Counted from the stretch's first letter, positions 31,055 to 40,332 are shown. The stretch: DNA of 57,311 bases from Bacteroides sp. CAG:927 (GCA_000431155.1 HF985654.1:1-57311), one strand, 5' to 3'. Program-made: numbers and translations. The notes: generated by a model not told the origin, from the sequence alone.

Positions 31055-32421
31055 TGCTCAATCAGTTGCCTTGCTATGTGATATGCCAGCAATGGGGGTA
31101 CGGCATTGCCAATAACGGTGCGAATGGTTTCAGAGGATCCGGTGAATCTGAAAGAATCAGGGAACGACTGCAAACGCAATGCTTCTCTAACAGTGATTGC
31201 ACGTGTGGCAATCGGATGAACATTGTTGCACCCTGAAATCATAGTGAAATTGGTGGTCACAGTGCAGCCCGGTCGTGACCACACCTGACGCTTATATGTG
31301 GTATTGTAGCCGGAAGGAGGCCGCATGTCGGATTCGGCATTGTCGTGGGCGCTGCGGCCCTGAGGCACATCGTAGAGCCAACGGATGACATGCTCGGGAT
31401 GACGGGTGGCTTTATGCAATGAATCATCAGCGCTACATTCTCCGGATTCCAGAAACTCAAGATCGGAAACGGCATCGCCAAAAGTAAAACAGGGTGGCAG
31501 GGAGGCAAAAAGACCGGAGCTGTCACTACATGTCGGGGTCAGCGAGACGGGGGGTACATCCAAGTCGTTGCGTACGCCGATGAAGAAAACGCGCTCTCGG
31601 TTCTGTGGCACAGAGTAGTCGGCGGCGTTAACAATATGGAAAGTGCCTGTGTAACCTATGGACTGAAATGTGGAAATAATTTTATCTTTGACAAGAGTAC
31701 CGTCGGGAGCCTTCATGGATGTCAGAAGTCTCACATTTTCCATCAGTATAATCTTGGGGCGAATTTTTGAAGCAATCTGCAAATAATACTCAAAGAGAGT
31801 GTTTCGCTTATCAGAGATGTCTCTTTTGCCTGCGAGACTGAATCCCTGACATGGGGGTCCTCCGGCCATAATATCAATTTCGCCATATTGATCCATCAGT
31901 TGCCTTATTTCCTCATCGGTTACATCGCAAATGTTATTGGAAAGAAAGGGGATGTCACCAAAATTCAAACGGTAAATATCTTTGTACGCCTCAACAAGCT
32001 CGTTTGCTGCGACTATATTGAAGCCAGCGGCTTTCAATCCGTAACACATTCCACCGCATCCGGTAAAAAAGGATACTGCGACCGGAGCCTGTGGACGGGG
32101 AGCACGAAAATGCTGTTCCAACGCTGAAAGGGTGCGTAGGTATTGGGCATTGCGGGGCGTAATGTCATAACTTCTTCGGGGATGCGTCTGGATGATGGAT
32201 GATTCAAAGGATTTCTTAGAGATTCGCTTGCCCTTTCTCACCTTAATGGAGCCATTTAATACGGCTGCTGCGGTGTTGGAGATTCTGCTGAGTTCATCGG
32301 GGGTGGGTGAAGCCTTAAATAACTCAATCTCAGAAAGTCGATATTGGGATATGCCCGTGATTTCTGCGAATCGGGCTTGGCTCAGGGATGCGTCCTGACG
32401 TATTTTCCTAATATCAACCAT
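31033..32421 (-). CDS. DNA (cytosine-5) methyltransferase with N-terminal HTH
   Basis: A 462-aa C5-methyltransferase that protects the host at the cassette's recognition site. Motif I reads FFTGCGG (118-124), motif IV GGPPCQGFSL with catalytic Cys191, motif VI ENV, motif VIII QNRERVFFIG, motif IX REALRLQSFP and motif X GNAVPP. The first 50 residues form an XRE-like helix-turn-helix (SLSQARFAEITGISQYRLSEIE); fused HTH regions of this kind repress the methyltransferase's own promoter in systems such as SsoII and EcoRII. Start at ATG 32421; the longer frame would begin at a TTG. It has a separate exact promoter, so methylation does not depend on the C protein. Confidence 0.92.
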   Translation of the reverse strand: MVDIRKIRQDASLSQARFAEITGISQYRLSEIELFKASPTPDELSRISNTAAAVLNGSIKVRKGKRISKKSFESSIIQTHPRRSYDITPRNAQYLRTLSALEQHFRAPRPQAPVAVSFFTGCGGMCYGLKAAGFNIVAANELVEAYKDIYRLNFGDIPFLSNNICDVTDEEIRQLMDQYGEIDIMAGGPPCQGFSLAGKRDISDKRNTLFEYYLQIASKIRPKIILMENVRLLTSMKAPDGTLVKDKIISTFQSIGYTGTFHIVNAADYSVPQNRERVFFIGVRNDLDVPPVSLTPTCSDSSGLFASLPPCFTFGDAVSDLEFLESGECSADDSLHKATRHPEHVIRWLYDVPQGRSAHDNAESDMRPPSGYNTTYKRQVWSRPGCTVTTNFTMISGCNNVHPIATRAITVREALRLQSFPDSFRFTGSSETIRTVIGNAVPPLLAYHIARQLIEHYNLANA

Positions 32422-32443
32422 TGCGTCTAATGACAATTTTTTT

Positions 32444-32474
32444 CAAAAATACCAAATTATAATATAATACACAA
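32444..32474 (-). promoter_or_regulatory. promoter of the methyltransferase gene
   Basis: On the minus strand TTG (32474-32472), 20 nt, TATTTTTG (32451-32444). Predicted start near 32439, leader about 18 nt. Confidence 0.72.
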
Positions 32475-32524
32475 ACTGGGGAGAAAGAGGGGGCCTGAGG
32501 GGGTGGGGATGTTGAGGAGTTTGG

Positions 32525-32632
32525 GTGTGGGCCGTGACTGCGCGCGCTCCGCGGCTCTCTTTGCGTCTGCCGACTTTGCAAGGGGTGTTGGGAAATCGCG
32601 CGGCTTGCGCTTGGCGCGCTGAGCGGAGTGTG
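32525..32632 (+). repeat. dispersed GC-rich intergenic repeat, copy 3 (right of the restriction cassette)
   Basis: A shorter copy in the same orientation: GCCGTGACTGCGCGCGCTCC, CTTTGCGTCTGCCGACTTTGCA, then AAATCGCGCGGCTTGCGCT. The right arm of the CCGTGAC/GTCACGG hairpin is missing, so the block looks internally deleted relative to copies 1 and 2. It lies between the methyltransferase start and the queG end. Confidence 0.65.
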
Positions 32633-32663
32633 TATTGGGGAACTTTATAGCTTGCTTGGGGAG

Positions 32664-33578
32664 TCAGGGGAGGTGGCGAGCGTTGCGGAGGAGGCCGGCG
32701 AGCTTGGTGCGCTTGATGGCACTGCGGCTGAAAAGGGTGGAGAATTGTTCCTGCGTCATTTGGCGGCAAGCGGCGGGAGTGAGGGAGAGCAATTCGGGGC
32801 GTGGACGCAGAGATTCAATGACGGGTTGTGAGGAGGCGTTGGCGTTGTGGGGACATACGGCCGCACATGTGTCGCAACCGTAAAGGCATCCATGGAGATC
32901 GGTGCCGGGCGGGAAATCGCCACGATGCTCAATGGTGAGGTAGGAGAGACACCGACGGGCATCCACGGAACCGTCGGACCGCAAGGCTCCGGTGGGACAT
33001 GCGCGAACGCACCGTCCGCATTGTCCGCAATCGGCGTGGAGAGGTGTGTCGGGCGTGAGGGGCAGGGTGGTGAGTATTTCGCCCAAAAAGATATAGCTGC
33101 CTACATCAGGAATTATCAGATGATTGTTAAGCCCGATGAAACCGAGGCCGGCACGCATGGCCCAATAACGCTCACGAAGCGGGGCGGTGTCAACGCATAC
33201 GCGTGTGGCTGCGCCATAAAGGGATTGAATGCGAGCGGCGACTTCCTCCAGACGCTGCCTGATGACGATGTGATAGTCGGTGCCGAGGGCATAGGCGGCT
33301 ATACGCGCACCCATGCCGGAAGGGGCTGGAGAAAATGCGAAAGCGCAGCATATTATGCTTTTAGCTCCGGGAAGGAGAAGAGCCGGGTCGGCCCGGAGGT
33401 CGGGATAGTTTTCAAGATAGTGCATGGAAGCATGCATGCCACGCTCAATCCAACGGTCATAGAGACGCTGCGCCCAATCCTCAACAGGGCACACAGAAGC
33501 GACGGCGACACGGCAAGCGCCTTGCCGTAGCAAAAGGTCTTTTATGCTGTCAGAGCATACTGAGGGGACAGAACTCAT
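32664..33578 (-). CDS. queG: epoxyqueuosine reductase
   Basis: Reduces epoxyqueuosine to queuosine in tRNA, using cobalamin and two 4Fe-4S clusters. The clusters are visible as CGQCGRCVRACP and CDTCAAVCP. VDTAPLRERYWAMRAGLGFIGLN is the characteristic QueG block with the catalytic Asp. The 304-aa length is that of short QueG forms without the C-terminal HEAT extension. Start at ATG 33578 makes it overlap the upstream deacetylase by 29 bases, suggesting coupling. Confidence 0.95.
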   Translation of the reverse strand: MSSVPSVCSDSIKDLLLRQGACRVAVASVCPVEDWAQRLYDRWIERGMHASMHYLENYPDLRADPALLLPGAKSIICCAFAFSPAPSGMGARIAAYALGTDYHIVIRQRLEEVAARIQSLYGAATRVCVDTAPLRERYWAMRAGLGFIGLNNHLIIPDVGSYIFLGEILTTLPLTPDTPLHADCGQCGRCVRACPTGALRSDGSVDARRCLSYLTIEHRGDFPPGTDLHGCLYGCDTCAAVCPHNANASSQPVIESLRPRPELLSLTPAACRQMTQEQFSTLFSRSAIKRTKLAGLLRNARHLP

Positions 33579-34170
33579 AGCCCTGCTCTTTTAACCATAT
33601 TATGGCAGGCTCAAGTGTGGCGCGGAGATTTTTTTGCGCCTTAAGCGAATCGTGAAATACTATGATGGAGCCGTTGCGCGCATATTTCTTCACGTTGCGG
33701 AGCACTTTTTCGGGTGTCTGGCGGCGTGAGTAATCACGGGTGACAAGGTCATACATGATGATGTTGTAGTGATCCTTGATGGCGGCAGCCTGACTCCATC
33801 GCATCAATCCGTGTGGAGGGCGAAAGAGCGAGCTGCCAATCAAAGCATCGGCCATGGTTATGTCGCGCATGTACTGCCTGCGTCCGGTGTGCATGCCCTG
33901 AAGATGGTGCATTGTATGGTTGCCGTAGCTGTGTCCGCGCCGCTTGATTTCCTCCAGCAGCTCGGGATGACGCCTGACATTGTCACCAACCATGAAAAAG
34001 GTGGCTTTGATATTATGCTTGTCAAGAATATCCAACACCCATGGAGTGACCTCGGGGACGGGGCCATCATCAAAGGTGAGATACACCACCTTGCGGTTGC
34101 GCCGCTTGATGCGCCAGTTTGCTTCGGGGAACAAGAGGCGATATAGCAAAGGGGGCTGCTCTATAAACAT
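33550..34170 (-). CDS. polysaccharide deacetylase (carbohydrate esterase 4)
   Basis: A 206-aa NodB-domain enzyme. Motif 1 TFDDGP (catalytic base and metal aspartate), motif 2 GNHTMHH (metal histidines), motif 3 RPPHG, and the C-terminal HDS motif (VFHDS) are all present. It removes N-acetyl groups from peptidoglycan or another aminosugar polymer. I see no signal peptide: the protein opens MFIEQPPLLYRLLFPEANWRI, a short hydrophobic start that might anchor it. It is followed by queG with overlap and preceded, 12 bases away, by the DUF2723 gene. Confidence 0.9.
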   Translation of the reverse strand: MFIEQPPLLYRLLFPEANWRIKRRNRKVVYLTFDDGPVPEVTPWVLDILDKHNIKATFFMVGDNVRRHPELLEEIKRRGHSYGNHTMHHLQGMHTGRRQYMRDITMADALIGSSLFRPPHGLMRWSQAAAIKDHYNIIMYDLVTRDYSRRQTPEKVLRNVKKYARNGSIIVFHDSLKAQKNLRATLEPAIIWLKEQGYEFCPLSML

Positions 34171-34182
34171 GCTATCACTCAG

Positions 34183-37100
34183 TTATTCAATTTCCTGAGG
34201 CAACTCGGCACTCTGACGATACTGCTCCTGCTGCTGTAGGAAAGCCTGCTGGCGGGCAAGGTTGACACCACGGTTGCCGAGCCACTTCATAATTTCATCG
34301 TAGTCACCGCCGAAGCTCATGTAGCTCTGCAGAAGCTCCATAAGATGGTAGCGATCTATGTAAAGGTCGGTACGCGGAAGAGAAGCATACTGCCATGAAT
34401 TGAGGCTCTGGTAATAAACGATATTGCCGGCAAACCGCTCGATTTCATCACGGATGATTTTCAGACCGGTCTCTGTGTCGGCCTTGTTGCCGGTGAGGAC
34501 ACCCAAAGTGGCATACTGCTCACCTATCTGCTGGCCCACCTGAACGGCGTAAGGCATAGCCTCCACGGGGAGCTTGGTGCGGATGAGGTCAAGGATATTG
34601 CGCGCCTTATTGTAGCGGTCGTCGCGATAAGCCGAGAGCTGCTTGAGTTCCTGCTCGGAGTGAGCAAGAGAATCAATCTGAACCTGAGTGCCGTATCCTT
34701 CCTGTACAAGAGCAATGGCCAAATCAAGCATGGTGGAACGGTGGGTCGTAACCATTCGGCGGACTGTCTCGTCCAGATAAACCTGACCGGGCTTCGTGAC
34801 TTTGTCAAGACCGCCCCAAGCAAAACGCTCGGTGATGTTACGATACATCTTGTCGGTGTTGATAGCCGTGGCCTGAGCGGGATTGTAGAGAGGAGTAACC
34901 TCGTAAGCAAGGCCGGTGTTGCGAAGATAGGGTGAAAGGCCCAGATAATACTGATCGGGAACAGTCATGGCGAAATAAACGGGACGCTTCCATCCATCAG
35001 CCAAAGAGGTTGAAATCATGTCAAGGCCAATAATCTGACTGAGACGGAGACCGCGCTCAGGCTGCTGAGTCATGTCAATGAAAATGGCGGGCTGTATGCG
35101 AGCGGAATCAGCTGCGCTGACACGTCCACTTGCGATAGCCGCACGCTCGTCAACAGGGATATACATGACGGGGTGTTTCATGACAGGCACACCCCACGAA
35201 TTCTGACGCGACTGCGGAGCGTAAAGCTCGCGAAGACTCATGCGGGCATCGGTGGGCGTGGTGTCGGGCTGAATGAAGTAAGCAAACTGCATACGGTCGT
35301 AGGCATAATCCTGAGACTTGGCCTGCATGTCGATACCGGGGGCATCATAGCTCGGACGACGAATCTGGTCAACATACCAATCGGTGGTGAGGTATGACAG
35401 GTTGACCACCTTGACATCGGTGCGCCGGCCCTCAACCTCCTGTGCGTACCAAAGCGGGAAGGTATCGTTGTCGCCGTTGGTGAATATAATGGCGTTCTCA
35501 TCCAGAGACTCAAGATAATTGTTGCCGAAATCGCGAGTTGTGAATCGGCCGGAACGATCGTGATCGTCCCAAGTCTGAGAAACGACCTGCAACGGAACGG
35601 CCACTCCGATAACGGCGGCGACTACGGCACAAATCATGGATGTGCGCTTGCATTCACCCTCGGGTTCGTTAAAGGCTTCTTTGTCGCTGGCCGAGCAAGC
35701 GAGCTTCTTGTTGCGGAGAGCCATAACGCCAAGGCGCCACAATCCGGCAACACCCATGCCAACCCATATAGCGAAAGCGTAGAACGAGCCAGCATAAGCA
35801 TAGTCACGCTCACGAGGCTGAGTGGGAGTCTGGTTAAGATACAGCACGATGGCAATACCGGTCATGAAGAAGAGGAAGAATACCACCCAGAACTGCTCAA
35901 TACCGCGCTTGGATGTGAACGCCTGCCAGCCAAGACCGATTATACCAAGGAGCAGGGGGATCATATAGAACACATTGTGTCCGGCATTTCCTTCGCCCTG
36001 ATCATCCGGGAGGAGACTCTGATCACCAAGACGGGGATTGTCTATGAAGGGGATACCGCTAATCCAGTTGCCCTGATTAACGGCACCGTTGCCCTGAATA
36101 TCGTTCTGACGGCCGGCAAAGTTCCACATGAAATATCTCCAATACATGTGATTGAGCTGATAGCCGAGGAGGAACTGCATGTTTTCACTGAAAGTGGGTC
36201 GGATTTTTGTGGATTTCTGCAAGGGATTGCCTTCAGTATCAATATATTCGGTAGCAGAAACCGGCGCACCGGTCACCCTGCCGCCACTTTCACCGAGCCA
36301 GTCGGCATAAGCAGTCTGGTGCTCGGCACTGTATATGCGAGGAAGAACCATGTTAAGCTCAGGGGTCATGACATATTTCTTTTTGCGTCCAGTCATGACA
36401 TATTTATCCTTTTCACCGGGAACAGTTTTAACCTGCTTGGCGTAAAGCTCCTTACCCTCAGTGGCCAAGGGAGTAGTAGTGTCATCGCCCGCCACCTCAT
36501 AAACGATGCCGGAGTTGAGAGTCTCGCCATAAAAAAGAGGCCGCTCGCCGTACTGCTCGCGGTTAAGGTAGGACGAGAGCGCGAACACATTGTCCGGAGC
36601 ATTCTGATTCATAGGAGGATGAGCGGATGAGCGAATGAGAAGAAGCGCATAGGAAGAGTAGCCGGCAAATATAACAAGAATGCTTATGGCAGCAAGGTTG
36701 AGTATCCGAACCGGGAGCTTCTTGGCAATCCAGAGATATGCACCGAGGCCCAAGATTATGAGACAGGGCACCCAAGAGCTGTCGCCGATAAACGGTATGC
36801 CGGAAAGGATGACGCTCAGGAGGAAAGATATGCGAATGGCATTGGGATTGCTCTGCTTGTAGAGGCAACGGATGCACCATATAAGCGATGCCACCAACAG
36901 AATAGAGTAGATGAGCACACCCATGTTGAAACTCATGCCGAGAGTGTTGACACAGAAAAGCTCAAATCCCTGCGACACCTCAATGAATCCGGGGACAAGG
37001 CCGTAGAGGATGAGACCCACAATGACAAATGAGATGCAGAGGGCAATAAGAGAGCCGACAGCGGTGGTATTGGCCCACTTGCGGTAATAAACCACAAGCA

Positions 37101-37710
37101 CAATGGCCGGAATGCAGAGAAGATTGAGGAGGTGGACACCGATGCTTATGCCGATGACATAAGCTATGAGAATGAGGTATTTATCGCTATGCGGCTGATC
37201 GGCGCGGTTTTCCCACTTCAGGATGAGCCAGAACACGAGAGCGGTGCAGAAAGATGAGAAAGCATAAACCTCACCTTCCACGGCCGAGAACCAGAAAGTG
37301 TCGCTCCATGCATACATCATGGCACCGCAAAAACCACTTGCGAAAATCACAATCATCTTGAGCGGTGAAATGTCGGAGGCATTATCCCTGACAACGAGTT
37401 TGCGCACCAAGTGTGTTATGGTCCAGAAGAGTAGAAGGATAGTGCCGGCACTGAGAAGAGCCGACATAGAGTTGACCATCAAAGCAATCTTGGAAATATC
37501 GCCACCAGCAAAGTTGACGAAAAATCTTGCAGCAAGCATGAAAATGGGGTTGCCCGGCGGGTGGCCGACTTCAAGTTTAAAAGCCTGCAAAATGAACTCA
37601 GGACAGTCCCAGAAGCTTGCCGTAGGCTCAAGAGTGAGTAGGTAGCTCACAGCAGCCACCACGAAGCAAAACCAACCAAGACAATTGTTGATGAGGTTGT
37701 ATCTTTTCAT
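34183..37710 (-). CDS. DUF2723 giant membrane protein, probable protein O-glycosyltransferase
   Basis: A 1175-aa protein. The N-terminal third (about 1-350) contains roughly ten hydrophobic helices with the DUF2723 signature LTLEPTASFWDCPEFILQAFKLEVGHPPGNP, in which the acidic and His-Pro-Pro residues resemble the GT-C catalytic loop. Further helices follow at about 550-680, then a long soluble C-terminal region. The human family member TMEM260 is a protein O-mannosyltransferase, so the Bacteroidota proteins may start the O-glycosylation known in this phylum; this is inference. Start at ATG 37710 (MKRYNLINN). Probably transcribed with the deacetylase and queG genes. Confidence 0.8.
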   Translation of the reverse strand: MKRYNLINNCLGWFCFVVAAVSYLLTLEPTASFWDCPEFILQAFKLEVGHPPGNPIFMLAARFFVNFAGGDISKIALMVNSMSALLSAGTILLLFWTITHLVRKLVVRDNASDISPLKMIVIFASGFCGAMMYAWSDTFWFSAVEGEVYAFSSFCTALVFWLILKWENRADQPHSDKYLILIAYVIGISIGVHLLNLLCIPAIVLVVYYRKWANTTAVGSLIALCISFVIVGLILYGLVPGFIEVSQGFELFCVNTLGMSFNMGVLIYSILLVASLIWCIRCLYKQSNPNAIRISFLLSVILSGIPFIGDSSWVPCLIILGLGAYLWIAKKLPVRILNLAAISILVIFAGYSSYALLLIRSSAHPPMNQNAPDNVFALSSYLNREQYGERPLFYGETLNSGIVYEVAGDDTTTPLATEGKELYAKQVKTVPGEKDKYVMTGRKKKYVMTPELNMVLPRIYSAEHQTAYADWLGESGGRVTGAPVSATEYIDTEGNPLQKSTKIRPTFSENMQFLLGYQLNHMYWRYFMWNFAGRQNDIQGNGAVNQGNWISGIPFIDNPRLGDQSLLPDDQGEGNAGHNVFYMIPLLLGIIGLGWQAFTSKRGIEQFWVVFFLFFMTGIAIVLYLNQTPTQPRERDYAYAGSFYAFAIWVGMGVAGLWRLGVMALRNKKLACSASDKEAFNEPEGECKRTSMICAVVAAVIGVAVPLQVVSQTWDDHDRSGRFTTRDFGNNYLESLDENAIIFTNGDNDTFPLWYAQEVEGRRTDVKVVNLSYLTTDWYVDQIRRPSYDAPGIDMQAKSQDYAYDRMQFAYFIQPDTTPTDARMSLRELYAPQSRQNSWGVPVMKHPVMYIPVDERAAIASGRVSAADSARIQPAIFIDMTQQPERGLRLSQIIGLDMISTSLADGWKRPVYFAMTVPDQYYLGLSPYLRNTGLAYEVTPLYNPAQATAINTDKMYRNITERFAWGGLDKVTKPGQVYLDETVRRMVTTHRSTMLDLAIALVQEGYGTQVQIDSLAHSEQELKQLSAYRDDRYNKARNILDLIRTKLPVEAMPYAVQVGQQIGEQYATLGVLTGNKADTETGLKIIRDEIERFAGNIVYYQSLNSWQYASLPRTDLYIDRYHLMELLQSYMSFGGDYDEIMKWLGNRGVNLARQQAFLQQQEQYRQSAELPQEIE

Positions 37711-37754
37711 ATAGTAACCGGTTGACAAATTAAGGGTGCTTTGCATCCAAGCTG

Positions 37755-37762
37755 CAAAGGTA
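37755..37762 (-). promoter_or_regulatory. -7 element (TACCTTTG) upstream of the DUF2723 gene
   Basis: An exact TAnnTTTG match on the minus strand, 44 bases before the ATG. No TTG at the expected spacing. Confidence 0.35.
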
Positions 37763-37847
37763 TGGCTTTTTCAGCAAACAGGCTTATAAAATATGTGAAT
37801 TTTTGGTGTTGAGGGTATTTGTCATCCGTATGGATAGCGGTGCGAAG

Positions 37848-37855
37848 TATTTTTG
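37848..37855 (+). promoter_or_regulatory. -7 element (TATTTTTG) upstream of the terminase-like gene
   Basis: An exact TAnnTTTG match 22 bases before ATG 37878, predicting a leader of about 17 nt. No convincing TTG. Confidence 0.4.
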
Positions 37856-37877
37856 CAGATAAAACCAACAACTGATT

Positions 37878-39782
37878 ATGAAGATAGATGAGCTGAGCAT
37901 GGAAGAGCTCCTGAAAGAGAACGCACGCAGAGTGGCCGACCGGAACATGACATTGAAATATGACCCCATAACGGGGGTGGGATGCGTTAGTCCGCGCACA
38001 ATAGTGAGGCATCCGGTGAGCAAAAACATAGTGCTGGTGCCTGTAAGCATGAAGGAGGATGCGGATTATAATGCCGAAATGGATGAGACGAGCTGGGTGA
38101 AACTCAGACACAGACATGATTTTGAATACTGGGCGGCAACATGTGTACACATACGCCATAAGATAACAGGGGCCACGGTAAGACTCGTGCTCAATACGGC
38201 ACAGCGCAAACTGTTGGCGGAGATGGAGCGTCAGCGCCATGCCGGAGAGCCGGTGAGAATAATTGTGCTGAAGGCGCGTCAATGGGGCGGCAGCACACTT
38301 GTGCAGGCCTATTTTGCATGGATTCAATGCTGCAGAAAACATCAGTGGCACTCAATGATAGTGGCAAACGTGTGTGACATATCGGCCACAATCAGAGGTA
38401 TGTATTCCACCCTGCTCAATGACTATCCGCGAGAATGGTGGCAGGGAGAAGGGGAGCCCAAGCTAAAGATTTATGAGGGGAGCACGAGCATACGGTTCAT
38501 ACCGGACCGCAATTGCCGCATAGCCACCGCATCGGCGTGGCGTCCCGACAGCACAAGAGGTATGGACTGCTCAATGGCGCATCTGAGCGAGGTGGCTTAC
38601 TGGCCGGAGTCAACCACTATGCAGCCTGAGACAGTGGTGCAAAGCGTGTGCGGAGGAATACCGATGGTGCCGGAAACCGTGGTGGTGATGGAGAGTACCG
38701 CCAACGGTGTGGGCAACTATTTTCACAGCGTATGGCTAAAGGCGAAAGAGGGGAGTGTGGCATTCAAACCGGTGTTTGTGGCATGGTATGAGATAGAGAT
38801 GAACTATATGGAGGTGAAGAATCCCGAATATCTTGTGAAGCATCTCACCAAATATGAGAAAAAGCTATGGGAAAAGGGGTTGACGCTGGAACAGATACTA
38901 TGGTACAGGCGCAAAAGACTTGAGATGACCTCGGACCTGAAAATGAATGCCGAATATCCCACGACCGACATAGAAGCATTCAACTCGTCAATCAACACGG
39001 TATTTGACACCGACAGCATAGAAAGGCTGCGGGGAGAATGCTGCGCCGCAAAAGAACGTGGCGAGGTGACGGGCAGTGCGCCCAAAGGAGTGGCCGCACT
39101 GAGGAAAGTGAGATTTCAGGCGGCAGAGAACGGGGAGATGCGAGTATGGGAAAGACCCATACACAGCAACAAGAGACACAAATATGTGGTGGCAGTGGAT
39201 GTGGGCGGACGAAGCGAGAGTGCAGACTGGAGCGTGATAGCGGTGTTTGACCGCCTTGGGGATGACGGGAGCCCGCTTGTGCGTCCGAAAGTCGTGGCAC
39301 AATGGCGCGGGCATACATTTCATGACCTGCTGGCATGGAAGGCAGCGGCGATAGCCAAATGGTATGACAACGCATTGCTTGTGGTGGAGAGCAACACACT
39401 TGAAACAGAGGAATCGGACGCGGGAATGATACTTGAACTTTTGGCCCAGCACTACCGTGACACGTATGTGCGCCGGTCGCTGGACACGCTGACGCAACAT
39501 GAAACATCGCGTGTGGGGTTTCATACCAACCGAAGCACCAAGGCACTCATAATAGACAATCTGCTCGGAATGGTGAGAGACGCCGGATATGTGGAGCGAG
39601 ACGAAATGGCACTTAACGAACTGGCATCGTATGAGAAAAAGAGGAGCGGAGCCTACGGGGCAAGGCAAGGATGCCATGACGATATACTGATGACACGTGC
39701 GATAGGACTTTATGTAATCAGCACATTGCCCAAAGCCTCATTAGAGCCGGTGGATTTGCCGGCATTTGTACCGAGGCTGTAA
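37878..39782 (+). CDS. stand-alone terminase large subunit-like ATPase/nuclease
   Basis: A 634-aa protein with both halves of a phage TerL. ATPase: Walker A-like KARQWGGST (132-140), acidic Walker B-like MAHLSEVAYW (Glu238) and coupling motif MESTANGVGN (271-280). RNase H-fold nuclease: VVAVDVGGRSESADWSVIAVF (Asp441, Asp450), VVESNTLET (Glu504) and GCHDDILMTRA (Asp601/Asp602). All key acidic residues are intact, so it is probably active. No portal, capsid, small terminase, integrase or lysis gene lies nearby, and the base composition resembles the neighbours. It has its own promoter-like element. It may be a phage remnant or a gene domesticated for a host function. Confidence 0.82.
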   Translation: MKIDELSMEELLKENARRVADRNMTLKYDPITGVGCVSPRTIVRHPVSKNIVLVPVSMKEDADYNAEMDETSWVKLRHRHDFEYWAATCVHIRHKITGATVRLVLNTAQRKLLAEMERQRHAGEPVRIIVLKARQWGGSTLVQAYFAWIQCCRKHQWHSMIVANVCDISATIRGMYSTLLNDYPREWWQGEGEPKLKIYEGSTSIRFIPDRNCRIATASAWRPDSTRGMDCSMAHLSEVAYWPESTTMQPETVVQSVCGGIPMVPETVVVMESTANGVGNYFHSVWLKAKEGSVAFKPVFVAWYEIEMNYMEVKNPEYLVKHLTKYEKKLWEKGLTLEQILWYRRKRLEMTSDLKMNAEYPTTDIEAFNSSINTVFDTDSIERLRGECCAAKERGEVTGSAPKGVAALRKVRFQAAENGEMRVWERPIHSNKRHKYVVAVDVGGRSESADWSVIAVFDRLGDDGSPLVRPKVVAQWRGHTFHDLLAWKAAAIAKWYDNALLVVESNTLETEESDAGMILELLAQHYRDTYVRRSLDTLTQHETSRVGFHTNRSTKALIIDNLLGMVRDAGYVERDEMALNELASYEKKRSGAYGARQGCHDDILMTRAIGLYVISTLPKASLEPVDLPAFVPRL

Positions 39783-39830
39783 TATTAACTATTTTTAACT
39801 AATGGTGGGGGTAATTTTTATGTTTTTTGG

Positions 39831-39838
39831 TAATTTTG
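39831..39838 (+). promoter_or_regulatory. -7 element (TAATTTTG) upstream of the frameshifted secreted gene
   Basis: An exact TAnnTTTG match, 35 bases before ATG 39873. No TTG at the expected spacing. Confidence 0.4.
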
Positions 39839-39872
39839 CCAGCAAGTGAAAACTTTTTTTAAATTAAAAGAC

Positions 39873-40332
39873 ATGAAAAAAACTTATTTTAGCATTTATC
39901 CTGCTTTTCAGCGGAGTAACAGCCTGTTTTGCAGACGCAGCCGAAGAATCTGCACAGCGTATAGCAAATCTTGAAAAGATGCTTAAGAAAGTTCCGGGCG
40001 CAACCGGTGTTGCAGACCTTGACGCATACGTAAACGCCTCAGCCAAAGCCGGAACATTGGCAGTGGCTAACAGCGTGCTGCTGAAAGGAGTGACCGAGGG
40101 CAATGTAACCCCCGAAACAATCAAAGCACTGACCGAAGGTCTGAAGGGAGAAAAAGAAGCACTTGAAGAGTCAACCAAGCTTGCCCCCAAAGCAGTAGAA
40201 GGACTTAAGGGACTCAATCCCTTGAAGATAGGAAAAGCCAAGAAAGCCCTTGACTTCGGAAACACCTGCACAAAAATAGTGACAGAAGAGACAGTTTATC
40301 AGACTCAAGTAATCACTAATCTGGTGAAATAA
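39873..40332 (+). CDS. small exported protein with a frameshift in the poly-A run after its ATG
   Basis: The frame ending at 40332 encodes a helical protein (MLKKVPGATGVADLDAYV onward from 39979). Reading back, the same frame gives a signal peptide KKLILAFILLFSGVTACFA immediately after an ATG at 39873, but the run of seven A between them puts that ATG one base out of frame; six A would restore it. So the gene is phase-shifted in this sequence: by slippage during growth, by transcriptional slippage rescue, or by a sequencing error. If intact the product is about 150 aa. VTAC also fits a lipobox, so a lipoprotein is possible. No family recognised. Separated from the downstream operon by a strong terminator. 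Confidence 0.6.

Noticed and set aside
32443..32769. Minus-strand frame of 108 codons over repeat copy 3
   Set aside because: Same repeat-derived composition, overlapping the end of queG.
35560..36630. 356-codon frame antisense to the DUF2723 gene
   Set aside because: No recognisable domain and fully inside a strong gene.
37878..39782. Prophage around the terminase-like gene
   Set aside because: No portal, capsid, tail, integrase, lysis or repressor gene is found within several kilobases on either side.
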